The position numbers and the translations under genes are program-made. This document shows, piece by piece, positions 1 to 6,073 of a stretch of 10,661 nucleotides of DNA (its first letter is position 1; every line of letters begins with the position of its first letter). Below the pieces are notes generated by a model that was not told the DNA's origin, did no database searches, and saw nothing but the letters and a program-made list of their open reading frames with translations. This DNA comes from an uncultured Nocardioides sp. (GTDB taxonomy: Bacteria; Actinomycetota; Actinomycetes; Propionibacteriales; Nocardioidaceae). Where the stretch lies: assembly GCF_946885725.1 (NCBI RefSeq), contig NZ_CAMPGZ010000149.1:1-10661 (forward strand), in the 5' to 3' direction.

Positions 1-869
1 ACGACCTTCTGGCCGCGGTAGCGCGCCTCGGTCATCCAGTGCGCGTCGGGCGTGCGCGTGACCGGCACGTTGGAGCCCCACATGACGAGGTAGCCGGCGT
101 CCCACCAGTCGCCCGACTCGGGCACGTCGGTCTGGTCGCCGAACACCTGCGGCGAGGCGACGGGCAGGTCGGCGTACCAGTCGTAGAACGACAGCATCGA
201 GCCGCCGATCATCGAGGTGAACCGCGCGCCCGACGCGTGCGACACCATCGACATCGCGGGGATCGGCGAGAAGCCGGCGACGCGGTCGGGTCCCCACTTC
301 TTGATCGTGTGCACGTAGGCCGCCGCGACCATCTCGACGGCCTCCTCCCAGGTGGCACGCACGAGACCGCCCTTGCCACGCGCGGCCTTGTAGGCCTTCG
401 CCCGCTGCGGGTGGTCGACGACGTGCGCCCAGGCCGCGACCGGGTCGCCGTGCTGGCGCTTGCCCTCGCGGTACATGTCGAGCAGGACACCGCGCACGTA
501 GGGATAGCGCACGCGGGTCGGCGAGTAGGTGTACCAGGAGAACGCTGCCCCGCGGGGACACCCGCGGGGCTCGTACTCCGGCTTGTCGGGACCGACCGAG
601 GGGTAGTCGGTCTGCTGCGTCTCCCAGGTGATGATGCCGTCCTTGACGTACACCTTCCACGAGCACGACCCGGTGCAGTTCACCCCGTGGGTCGAGCGCA
701 CCACCTTGTCGTGGCTCCACCGGTCCCGGTAGAAGTTGTCCGCCTGACGCCCTCCGGTCTTGGTGAGAGTGCGGAGGTCCTCGGACACCTCCCCCCGCGT
801 GAAGTAGCGGCGACTGCGCACCAGTGCTTCGGTGAGGGACCCGTCCATGCCCGCTTCGGTGGTCGTCAC
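1..869 (-). CDS. narG: Respiratory nitrate reductase alpha subunit, N-terminal part (cut by left edge)
   Basis: Catalytic subunit of the membrane-bound nitrate reductase NarGHI, which reduces nitrate to nitrite with quinol electrons on the cytoplasmic side. Only the first 289 residues are present. Seen: the FS0 cluster ligands in the NarG pattern His61-x3-Cys65-x3-Cys69 (THGVNCTGSC) and Cys104 (PRGCPRG); the molybdenum ligand Asp230 in SFYDWY; and the following NarG-typical stretch with QTDVPES. The His ligand and Asp ligand are diagnostic of type II enzymes (NarG, not NapA or NasA). The GTG start overlaps the narK stop as GTGA, and an AGGAGG Shine-Dalgarno lies 10 nt upstream (880-885); a second in-frame ATG is at 848. 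Residues 19-25 (SRRYFTR) resemble a vestigial twin-arginine motif with no hydrophobic stretch after it. narHJI would be expected beyond the left edge. Confidence 0.96.
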   Translation of the reverse strand, partial: MTTTEAGMDGSLTEALVRSRRYFTRGEVSEDLRTLTKTGGRQADNFYRDRWSHDKVVRSTHGVNCTGSCSWKVYVKDGIITWETQQTDYPSVGPDKPEYEPRGCPRGAAFSWYTYSPTRVRYPYVRGVLLDMYREGKRQHGDPVAAWAHVVDHPQRAKAYKAARGKGGLVRATWEEAVEMVAAAYVHTIKKWGPDRVAGFSPIPAMSMVSHASGARFTSMIGGSMLSFYDWYADLPVASPQVFGDQTDVPESGDWWDAGYLVMWGSNVPVTRTPDAHWMTEARYRGQKV

Positions 870-2158
870 GCGGTGGCTTCCTCCTTGGGTAGGCCGCCTC
901 CGGCCGCGTGGGCCTCGGCGGTACGGCGTACGACGGTCAGCGTGAGCAGCAGGGTGAGCACCGCCGTGATGGCGAGCAGCCACAGGCCGATGGCGTAGGA
1001 CTCGGTGCGGCCGTAGACGTAGCCCATGATCAGCGGCGGCACGAACCCGCCGAGGCCACCGGCGGCACCGACGAGGCCGGTCACACCACCGACGCGGCTG
1101 GGCTCGGTCACCGCCGCGATCAGCGCGAACGTCGCGCCGCTGCCGGCACCGAGCGCCGCGGCCATGACCAGGAACGCGACCGTGCCGATCCCGTCCAGCG
1201 GCGGCGTCCCGGCGGAGATGCCCGCGCAGACCGCGACGGTCGCGAAGACGCCGGCGAGCACCGGAAGTGCGCCGAACCGATCGGAGAGCCAGCCGCCGAC
1301 CGGTCGCATCAGCACCGCGATGACCACGAAGCCGGCCATCCGGTTCGCGGCGTCGGCGGGCTCGAGCCCGTGGGCGGTCTTGAGGTAGGCGGGCAGGTAG
1401 ACCGAGAACGCGACGTAGCCACCGAACGCCACGGCGTAGAGCACGCACGCCTGCCAGGTGATCGGGAGCTTGGCGTTGGCGACCAGGCGGGTCATCAGCG
1501 ACGTGCTCGACACCGTGCGGCCGGGCGCGTCCCGCATCAGCACCCACGCGAGCACGCTGTAGACGGCGAGCACGGCCGCGGTGATCAGGAACGGTGCGCG
1601 GGGTCCGAGGTTCTCGTAGAGGGGCACGGTCGTCAGCGCGCTGATCGCCGTGCCGCCCATGCCGGCGCCGAACACGCCGATGGCGAGACCGCGGCGCTCC
1701 GGCGGGAACCACGCGTTGACGAACGGCACGCCGATCGCGAACGCCGTACCGGCGATGCCGAGGAAGAACCCGCCGATGATCAGCAGGGTGTAGGAGTCGA
1801 GCGCGACGAACGCGATGAACAGGATCGGCAGGATCGTGATCGCGGAGATCAGCGGGAACATCACGCGACCGCCGAACCGGTCGGTCAGCGCCCCGACGAT
1901 GATGCGGCCGAGCGACCCGACGAGCACGGGTACGGCGACCAGCAGCGCGACGTCCGACTCGCTGAGCTCACCGAGCGTCCCGGTGTCCCGGAACATCGGG
2001 CCCAGCGGGCTGATCAGCGCCCACGCCCAGAAGTTGACCGCGAAGCCGACCGTGGCCATGACCAGCATGAGCATCGGCGACCCGGCTCCGGTCCCCGTGT
2101 CGTTCGTGGGGCCGGTTGTGGGGCCGGTTGCCTTGTGTCCTGCCGCCCGATCAGCCAT
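866..2158 (-). CDS. narK: Nitrate/nitrite transporter, major facilitator superfamily (NarK type)
   Basis: A 430-residue, about 12-helix MFS permease that would import nitrate or exchange it for nitrite across the cytoplasmic membrane. Seen: a 28-residue polar N-terminus with a small GPTT repeat, Arg85 in helix 2 (GSLGRIIVG), the MFS loop DRFGGR (93-98), a Gly-rich nitrate-signature-like helix 5 (about 133-151, ending NAWFPPERRG), Arg285 in helix 8 (MRPVGGWLSDRFG) and a second Gly/Ala-rich signature in helix 11 (about 334-346). The two helix arginines match those that bind the substrate in NarK proteins. ATG at 2158 is preferred over GTG at 2161 because GAGGAG sits 6 nt upstream of the ATG. 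The stop overlaps the narG start by 4 bp, so the two are translationally coupled, and the neighbour supports nitrate as substrate. Direction of transport (uniport, proton symport or antiport) cannot be told. Confidence 0.93.
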   Translation of the reverse strand: MADRAAGHKATGPTTGPTNDTGTGAGSPMLMLVMATVGFAVNFWAWALISPLGPMFRDTGTLGELSESDVALLVAVPVLVGSLGRIIVGALTDRFGGRVMFPLISAITILPILFIAFVALDSYTLLIIGGFFLGIAGTAFAIGVPFVNAWFPPERRGLAIGVFGAGMGGTAISALTTVPLYENLGPRAPFLITAAVLAVYSVLAWVLMRDAPGRTVSSTSLMTRLVANAKLPITWQACVLYAVAFGGYVAFSVYLPAYLKTAHGLEPADAANRMAGFVVIAVLMRPVGGWLSDRFGALPVLAGVFATVAVCAGISAGTPPLDGIGTVAFLVMAAALGAGSGATFALIAAVTEPSRVGGVTGLVGAAGGLGGFVPPLIMGYVYGRTESYAIGLWLLAITAVLTLLLTLTVVRRTAEAHAAGGGLPKEEATA

Positions 2159-2193
2159 CACTGTCTCCTCAGGAGTTCACCACGCCTCCACCT

Positions 2194-2207
2194 TTGCCGA
2201 AGCGCAA
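2194..2207. promoter_or_regulatory. Weak FNR/CRP-like dyad upstream of narK
   Basis: On the minus strand it reads TTGCG-CTTC-GGCAA. The FNR consensus is TTGAT-N4-ATCAA, so the outer TTG/CAA and the 4-bp spacing match while the inner bases do not. It is centred 42-43 bp upstream of the narK ATG. Nar genes are commonly under CRP/FNR-family control, which makes it worth noting, but short dyads of this quality are expected by chance. Confidence 0.25.
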
Positions 2208-2247
2208 TCTGGTTGTCCATGGTCGGAGCGGGGGGCGTGTCGGCACA

Positions 2248-2275
2248 GGGCCGTTCGGCCCGTCCCGGCCGGGAC
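2248..2275. repeat. Two abutting GC-rich inverted repeats
   Basis: GGGCCG-TT-CGGCCC (2248-2261) is directly followed, with no gap, by the perfect 14-bp palindrome GTCCCGGCCGGGAC (2262-2275). Either could fold as a hairpin in RNA. There is no following T-run, so a classical terminator is not indicated. They lie in the narK leader or upstream region. Confidence 0.55.
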
Positions 2276-2287
2276 CCTCAGCAGCCG

Positions 2288-2312
2288 GGTGGTCGAGCTT
2301 GTCGAGACCACC
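2288..2312. repeat. REP-like palindrome, copy 1
   Basis: A 25-bp element with perfect 7-bp arms GGTGGTC and GACCACC around the core GAGCTTGTCGA. The GGTCGAGC..GTCGAGACC pattern resembles a short extragenic palindrome I associate with high-GC actinobacterial genomes. A second copy starts 33 bp later. Function is unknown; such elements can act as RNA stabilisers, attenuators or protein-binding sites. Confidence 0.65.
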
Positions 2313-2320
2313 AGCAGGCG

Positions 2321-2345
2321 CGTGGTCGAGCTCCTCGAGACCACG
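2321..2345. repeat. REP-like palindrome, copy 2
   Basis: A 25-bp element with arms CGTGGTC and GACCACG around the core GAGCTCCTCGA. It differs from copy 1 at the outermost pair in a compensating way (G-C becomes C-G), so pairing is kept while the sequence changes. Same orientation as copy 1, with an 8-bp gap between the two. Confidence 0.65.
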
Positions 2346-2548
2346 CCCACCCCCGCTGCCGCACGTAACGATTCGATGAGGATCTTTACCGGTGCGGCAG
2401 CGCAATGGTTGCAAGACGCATCTCGATGTGAGAGCAAGGTAAGGCGCCCACGGGGGGCGCGGCGACCGGCCGGGCGGCGCCACGGGGTGTCTCGGGTGTT
2501 CTCTCGGTGGTCGTTTCCACGCAGTACTGCACCTCTGGGAGAAACAAC

Positions 2549-3169
2549 ATGCGCAAGAAGCTCGTCGCCGCAGCCGTCGTCGCCGGGGCTGCCGCCCTGG
2601 TCGTCAGCAACCCGCTCGTCGCGGACGCGGCCCGACTCATCACCTCGTCCGACATCGCCAACGGCACGATCCAGTCCCGCGACATCCGCAACAAGTCCAT
2701 CAAGCCGATCGACATCAAGCCGCAGGGCGTCAAGAGCTGGAACATCGAGAACCAGTCGATCCTCAGCCGGGACATCGCCAACGAGAAGATCCTCAGCAAG
2801 GACATCAAGAACGGCACGCTGCAGGCGGAGGACTTCGCGGCCGGTCAGCTGCCGGTCGCCGCCTACGGCCGCGTCACCGCCGACAACACCAACGCGACGC
2901 TCGACACCGCCCGCACCAGCAACATCGCGTCGGTCACCCGCCTCGGAGAAGGCCGCTACTGCCTCGAGCTGGCTTCGGGCGTCGACCGCGGCGTCGCCGT
3001 GCTGGCGCAGGCGGAGGGCAACGGCGCCTTCGCCACCGACGAGGCGGCGTACTCCGGCCTCTGCGGCACCAACGGCGTCGAGATCAGCACCCACCGGATG
3101 ACGCTCGACGGCACCACCCTGACGTCGGCACCCAAGAACGACATCTCGTTCAACGTGATCGTGCCCTGA
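2549..3169 (+). CDS. Secreted protein with seven tandem decapeptide repeats
   Basis: A 206-residue exported protein of unknown function. A Sec signal peptide spans about residues 1-27: basic MRKK, a hydrophobic Ala/Val core, and an ADA cleavage site. Residues 33-102 are seven consecutive units of exactly 10 residues, for example SSDIANGTIQ and SRDIRNKSIK, with consensus S-x-[DN]-I-x-N-x-x-[IL]-x; Ile/Leu spacing suggests a beta-solenoid or fibrous stalk. Residues 103-206 form a small, probably beta-rich domain (AYGRV onward) with Cys138 and Cys172, a possible disulfide. Similar repeat-plus-domain secreted proteins are common in actinobacteria, as I recall, with no assigned role. ATG at 2549 is chosen over the upstream in-frame GTG at 2507 because GGGAG lies 7 nt before it and the signal peptide begins there. 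Surface adhesion or structure is a guess. Confidence 0.85.
   Translation: MRKKLVAAAVVAGAAALVVSNPLVADAARLITSSDIANGTIQSRDIRNKSIKPIDIKPQGVKSWNIENQSILSRDIANEKILSKDIKNGTLQAEDFAAGQLPVAAYGRVTADNTNATLDTARTSNIASVTRLGEGRYCLELASGVDRGVAVLAQAEGNGAFATDEAAYSGLCGTNGVEISTHRMTLDGTTLTSAPKNDISFNVIVP
2645..2854 (+). repeat. Seven 30-bp coding repeats (10-residue units)
   Basis: Seven in-register units with no insertions or deletions. Each starts with Ser/Pro/Ala, has Asp (once Asn) at position 3 and Ile (once Phe) at position 4, and a hydrophobic residue at position 9. The DNA has diverged more than the protein pattern, so the array is old rather than a recent slippage product. Unit 7 is the most degenerate and leads into the C-terminal domain. 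Confidence 0.85.
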
Positions 3170-3171
3170 GA

Positions 3172-3205
3172 GGCGACCTGACCCGTGACCTGCGGGTCAG
3201 CCGCC
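3172..3205. terminator. Bidirectional hairpin between convergent genes
   Basis: The stem CTGACCCG/CGGGTCAG (3178-3185 and 3193-3200) closes a 7-nt loop. It is extended by GGCG/CGCC (3172-3175 and 3202-3205) across a small internal loop, for 12 bp in all. It begins 3 bp after the stop of the secreted-protein gene and contains the MarR stop codon (3197-3199) in its 3' arm. There is no U-tract, as is usual in high-GC actinobacteria. A role in ending both transcripts fits its position. Confidence 0.65.
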
Positions 3206-3643
3206 GACGGGCCGCTTGACACCTACGCGGTCCGCCGCCTCGGCGAACGCACGCATGGACGCCCCGAACGCCTGACGCGTCGGGGCGTCCATCGCGTTCA
3301 GGATCTCCTCGAAGCGCCGGCGCCGGTGCTCGATCACCTGCGCCACGAGCTCCCGGCCCTTCGCGGTCAGCGTGAGAGTGACGTTGCGCCGGTCGCGCAG
3401 GTCGCGCCCGCGCTCGATCAGCTCGGCACGGACGAGCCTGTCCACGATGCGGGTCGCGTTGGACGGGTGCACCTGTAGGTCCTCGGCGACGGCGGAGACG
3501 TTCGTCGGCCCGGACGCGGTGAGCACCAGGACCCGCCACTGGGGCATCGTCACGGTCTCGGTCGCGTCGGCGAGCGCCCGGGCGATCACCGCTCCGAAGG
3601 CGAAGCTGCCCTGGACCACCTCGTCGAGCACCTCGTCTGCCAC
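3197..3643 (-). CDS. MarR-family transcriptional regulator
   Basis: A 148-residue winged-helix regulator, the usual MarR length. Seen: an N-terminal dimerisation helix, the conserved PQWRVL entry (34-39), an HTH at about 49-74 (VSAVAEDL then HPSNATRIVDRL), and the wing with the family signature GRDLRDRRNVTLTLTAKG (79-96), where Asp84 and Arg85/86 are the typical wing residues; a C-terminal helix completes the dimer interface. The GTG at 3643 is the only plausible in-frame start; a minus-strand CATGAT (3650-3655) lies 6 nt upstream of it, so the transcript may be leaderless. It is divergent from the molybdoenzyme gene across 64 bp, the classic layout for a MarR repressor controlling itself and its neighbour. 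Ligand unknown; MarR ligands are often small aromatics or oxidants. Confidence 0.92.
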   Translation of the reverse strand: MADEVLDEVVQGSFAFGAVIARALADATETVTMPQWRVLVLTASGPTNVSAVAEDLQVHPSNATRIVDRLVRAELIERGRDLRDRRNVTLTLTAKGRELVAQVIEHRRRRFEEILNAMDAPTRQAFGASMRAFAEAADRVGVKRPVGG

Positions 3644-3707
3644 GGCGCAATCATGGCACCAGTGGGTCGCGTGGTTGGTACGCCGCGCAGCGGGTACTGC
3701 TGAACAC
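3644..3707. promoter_or_regulatory. Divergent promoter region of marR and molybdoenzyme gene
   Basis: This 64-bp gap must hold both promoters. On the minus strand CATGAT (3650-3655) stands 6 nt before the marR GTG; on the plus strand TACTGC (3695-3700) stands 7 nt before the molybdoenzyme ATG. Neither gene has a clear Shine-Dalgarno, consistent with leaderless transcripts. No clear -35 boxes were found. Confidence 0.5.
3678..3697. promoter_or_regulatory. Candidate MarR operator dyad
   Basis: A 20-bp imperfect dyad with outer arms GTAC/GTAC and further symmetric C/G pairs inside; as a folded strand the inner CCGC/GCGG also pair. It overlaps the putative -10 TACTGC of the molybdoenzyme gene, where a repressor would block RNA polymerase. 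The size fits MarR sites (about 16-20 bp), but no binding evidence exists and the symmetry is only partial. Confidence 0.35.
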
Positions 3708-6071
3708 ATGAGTGCGCAAGCGCAACCATCCACCGAGCGTGTGCGGGACGTCTGGGGCCTGCGGACCCCGCACGGACCCGGCGAGGAGTGGCCGACGCGC
3801 GTCGACCTGCACCTGCGGGACGGTCTGTCCGAGGCCGACGTCGACTCCTGGACGCCGTCGGCGTGCCTCCTGTGCAGCAACGGCTGCGGGCTGGAGATCG
3901 CGGTCAAGGACGGGCGCATGGTCGGCGTCCGCGGCCGCGCCGAGGACCGGGTGAACCACGGCCGGCTCGGACCGAAGGGACTGTTCGGCTGGCAGGGCCA
4001 GCTGCACGACCGGCTCACCACTCCCCTGGTCCGGCGCGACGGCCGGCTGGTCGAGGCGAGCTGGGACGAGGCGATGGACCTCGTGGTGGCTCGGTCGCGC
4101 GACCTGCTGGACAGCAAGGGCCCGCTCAGCCACGCGTTCTACACCTCGGGCCAGCTCTTCCTCGAGGAGTACTACACGCTCGCGGTCATCGGGAAGGCCG
4201 GCATCGGCACCCCGCACATGGACGGCAACACACGACTGTGCACGGCCACCGCCGCCGCGGCGCTGAAGGAGTCCTTCGGCACCGACGGCCAGCCCGGCTC
4301 CTACACCGACGTCGACCACTGCGACGCGCTGTTCTCCTACGGACACAACGTCGCCGAGACCCAGACCGTCCTCTGGGCGCGGATGCTCGACCGGCTGGAG
4401 GGCCCGAACCCGCCCCGGCACGTCACCGTCGACCCGCGCCCCACGCCCACCGCGGTCCGCTCCGACGTGCACCTGGCGATCAAGCCGGGCACGAACCTCG
4501 CGCTGATGAACGCGCTCACCCGCGAGATGGTCGAGCGGGACTGGATCGACCGGTCGTACGTCGAGGCGCACACCTCGGGCTTCGAAGCCCTCGCGCAGGT
4601 CGTGGAGCCCTACACCGTCGAGGCGACCGCCGACATCTGCGACGTACCGGCCCGGGACATCTCCGCCGCCGCCGAGATCTTCGGCACCAGTGAGCGGGTG
4701 CTCTCCACCGTGCTCCAGGGCTTCTACCAGGCGCACCTCGCCACCGCGTCGTCCGTCGCCGTCAACAACCTGCACCTGCTGCGCGGCATGCTCGGCCGGC
4801 CCGGGGCCGGGATCCTGCAGATGAACGGCCAGCCGACCGCGCAGAACAACCGCGAGACCGGCGTCGACGGCGACCTGTCGGGCTTCCGCAACTGGAACAA
4901 CGAGTCCCACGTGCAGGAGCTCGCGAAGCTGTGGGACGTCGACTCGCTGCAGATCCCGCACTGGGCTGAGCCCACGCACGCGATGCAGATCTTCCGGTAC
5001 GTCGAGCAGGGGTCGATCAACTTCCTCTGGATCGCCGGCACCAACCCGGCCGTCTCGCTGCCGCAGCTGCCGCGGATCCGCGAGATCCTGGCGTCGGAGT
5101 CGGTGTTCGTCGTGGTCAACGACGGCTACCTGACCGAGACCACCGAGCTCGCCGACGTCGTGCTCCCCGCCGCGCTGTGGGGCGAGAAGACGGGCACGTT
5201 CACCAACGTGGACCGCACCGTGCACCTGTCCGAGCGTGCGGTCGACCCACCCGGCCAGGCGCGCAGCGACCTCGACATCTGGGTCGACTACGCCCGCCGG
5301 ATGGACTTCCGCGACAACTCGGGACGACCGCTGCCGCCCTGGGACACGCCCGAGGACGCGTTCGACGGCTGGCGGGAGTGCACGCGCGGCCGGCCCTGCG
5401 ACTACACCGGCCTGAGCTACGACAAGCTGCGCGGCGGCGGGGTGCAGTGGCCGTGCAACGACGAGGCACCCGACGGCACCGAGCGTCTCTACACCGACGG
5501 CGTCTTCAACACCTTCGACGACCAGTGCGAGACCTACGGCCACGACCTCGCGACCGGCGCGGCAGTCACCCCGACGCAGCACGCGGCGAAGCGGTTCGAC
5601 GGGAGAGCCAGGCTCAAGGCGGTGCCGTGGACGGAGCCTCCGGAGACCCCGTCGGTCGACTACCCGTTCCGGCTCGCGACCGGGCGCACGGTGCACCACT
5701 TCCACACCCGCACCAAGACCGGACGAACCCCCGAGCTGCAGGCCGCGGCGCCGCGTCCGTGGGTGGAGATCTCCGCGCAGGACGCCGAGCTGCTCGGCGT
5801 ACAGGAGGGCGACGAGGTGACCGTCGCCTCCGTCCGTGGCTCGATCACCGTGCCGGTGCGGTGCAACGGCACCAGGCCCGGCACTGTGTTTGTGCCGTTC
5901 CACTACGGCGCCCTCGACCCGCACCCCGACGGCCCCGCCACCCCGGCCCCGGCGCCGCAGGCGGCCAACGAGCTCACGATCACCGCCTGGGACCCGGTCT
6001 CCAAGCAGCCGTTGTTCAAGGGCGCCACCGCGGTGAGCATCACCCCTGCGAAGCCCGGCGAAGGGAGCTGA
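3708..6071 (+). CDS. Molybdopterin oxidoreductase, nitrate-reductase-like, lacking the fourth cluster cysteine
   Basis: A 787-residue enzyme of the DMSO reductase superfamily, binding molybdenum bis-MGD. N-terminal cluster domain: Cys53-x2-Cys56-x3-Cys60, but the expected fourth ligand in the usual GRLCPKG context is Gly88 (GRLGPKG); Lys90, the usual electron-path lysine, is kept. The probable molybdenum ligand is Cys178 (NTRLCTATA), as in the NasA/NarB/NapA/FdhF branch. The C-terminal MopB-type domain (about 650-785) has VFVPFHYG and ends with the ANELTITAWDPVSKQP pattern typical of nitrate reductase or formate dehydrogenase relatives. Other cysteines: 558, 564, 583, 607. No Tat signal, so cytoplasmic. 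No extra 2Fe-2S or flavin domain. ATG at 3708 is chosen because homology-like sequence starts soon after and upstream codons overlap marR. The substrate cannot be fixed from sequence; nitrate or formate are the main options, and the neighbouring nar genes favour nitrogen chemistry only weakly. Confidence 0.9.
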   Translation: MSAQAQPSTERVRDVWGLRTPHGPGEEWPTRVDLHLRDGLSEADVDSWTPSACLLCSNGCGLEIAVKDGRMVGVRGRAEDRVNHGRLGPKGLFGWQGQLHDRLTTPLVRRDGRLVEASWDEAMDLVVARSRDLLDSKGPLSHAFYTSGQLFLEEYYTLAVIGKAGIGTPHMDGNTRLCTATAAAALKESFGTDGQPGSYTDVDHCDALFSYGHNVAETQTVLWARMLDRLEGPNPPRHVTVDPRPTPTAVRSDVHLAIKPGTNLALMNALTREMVERDWIDRSYVEAHTSGFEALAQVVEPYTVEATADICDVPARDISAAAEIFGTSERVLSTVLQGFYQAHLATASSVAVNNLHLLRGMLGRPGAGILQMNGQPTAQNNRETGVDGDLSGFRNWNNESHVQELAKLWDVDSLQIPHWAEPTHAMQIFRYVEQGSINFLWIAGTNPAVSLPQLPRIREILASESVFVVVNDGYLTETTELADVVLPAALWGEKTGTFTNVDRTVHLSERAVDPPGQARSDLDIWVDYARRMDFRDNSGRPLPPWDTPEDAFDGWRECTRGRPCDYTGLSYDKLRGGGVQWPCNDEAPDGTERLYTDGVFNTFDDQCETYGHDLATGAAVTPTQHAAKRFDGRARLKAVPWTEPPETPSVDYPFRLATGRTVHHFHTRTKTGRTPELQAAAPRPWVEISAQDAELLGVQEGDEVTVASVRGSITVPVRCNGTRPGTVFVPFHYGALDPHPDGPATPAPAPQAANELTITAWDPVSKQPLFKGATAVSITPAKPGEGS

Positions 6072-6073
6072 CC

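Larger units (their letters stand above)
2159..2548. other. Intergenic region between divergent narK and secreted-protein gene
   Basis: About 390 bp with no supported gene. It holds, from left to right: the narK Shine-Dalgarno (GAGGAG on the minus strand), a weak FNR-like dyad (2194-2207), two adjoining GC-rich inverted repeats (2248-2275), two REP-like palindromes (2288-2345), and a less GC-rich segment (about 2361-2442) that could hold the promoter of the plus-strand gene. It ends with a G/C-rich stretch carrying an imperfect direct repeat (GGCGCC[C]ACGGGG at 2443-2455 and 2476-2487). No convincing -35/-10 pair could be assigned by eye on either strand. Confidence 0.6.

Noticed and set aside
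39..998. Plus-strand open frame (319 codons) over narG
   Set aside because: Shadow of narG, whose cluster and molybdenum ligands are unmistakable on the other strand.
2106..2129. Tandem 12-bp duplication (GTGGGGCCGGTT twice) in the narK N-terminus
   Set aside because: Only two units in a variable, polar N-terminal tail; likely simple slippage with no functional meaning.
2248..2345. Possible insertion-sequence end or attachment site
   Set aside because: No transposase or integrase, no target duplication and no terminal-repeat pair around a gene; better described as an inverted-repeat cluster.
908..2368. Long plus-strand open frame (486 codons) over narK
   Set aside because: Shadow of narK: low-complexity Arg/Asp/Gly/His-rich product with no recognisable domain.
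2443..2487. Imperfect direct repeat GGCGCC[C]ACGGGG before the secreted-protein gene
   Set aside because: Two short GC-rich units in a very GC-rich stretch; easily chance, so only mentioned in the intergenic entry.
1815..3101. Plus-strand frame (428 codons) running through the intergenic repeats into the secreted-protein gene
   Set aside because: Ser/Thr/Arg/Pro-rich out-of-frame product; the decapeptide protein in another frame has a signal peptide, ribosome site and clear repeats.
3372..3707. N-terminal extension of the molybdoenzyme
   Set aside because: It lies antisense to marR, is unlike any family member, and the ATG at 3708 gives a normal N-terminus close to the cluster motif.
3644..4117. 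N-terminal extension of the MarR protein
   Set aside because: The upstream frame overlaps the molybdoenzyme gene, has MarR-unlike sequence and would give twice the usual length.
3651..5924. Very long open frame (757 codons) antisense to the molybdoenzyme gene
   Set aside because: Composition is typical of a high-GC shadow frame (Arg/Val/Gly/Asp-rich, no domain), while the opposite strand encodes a clear enzyme.
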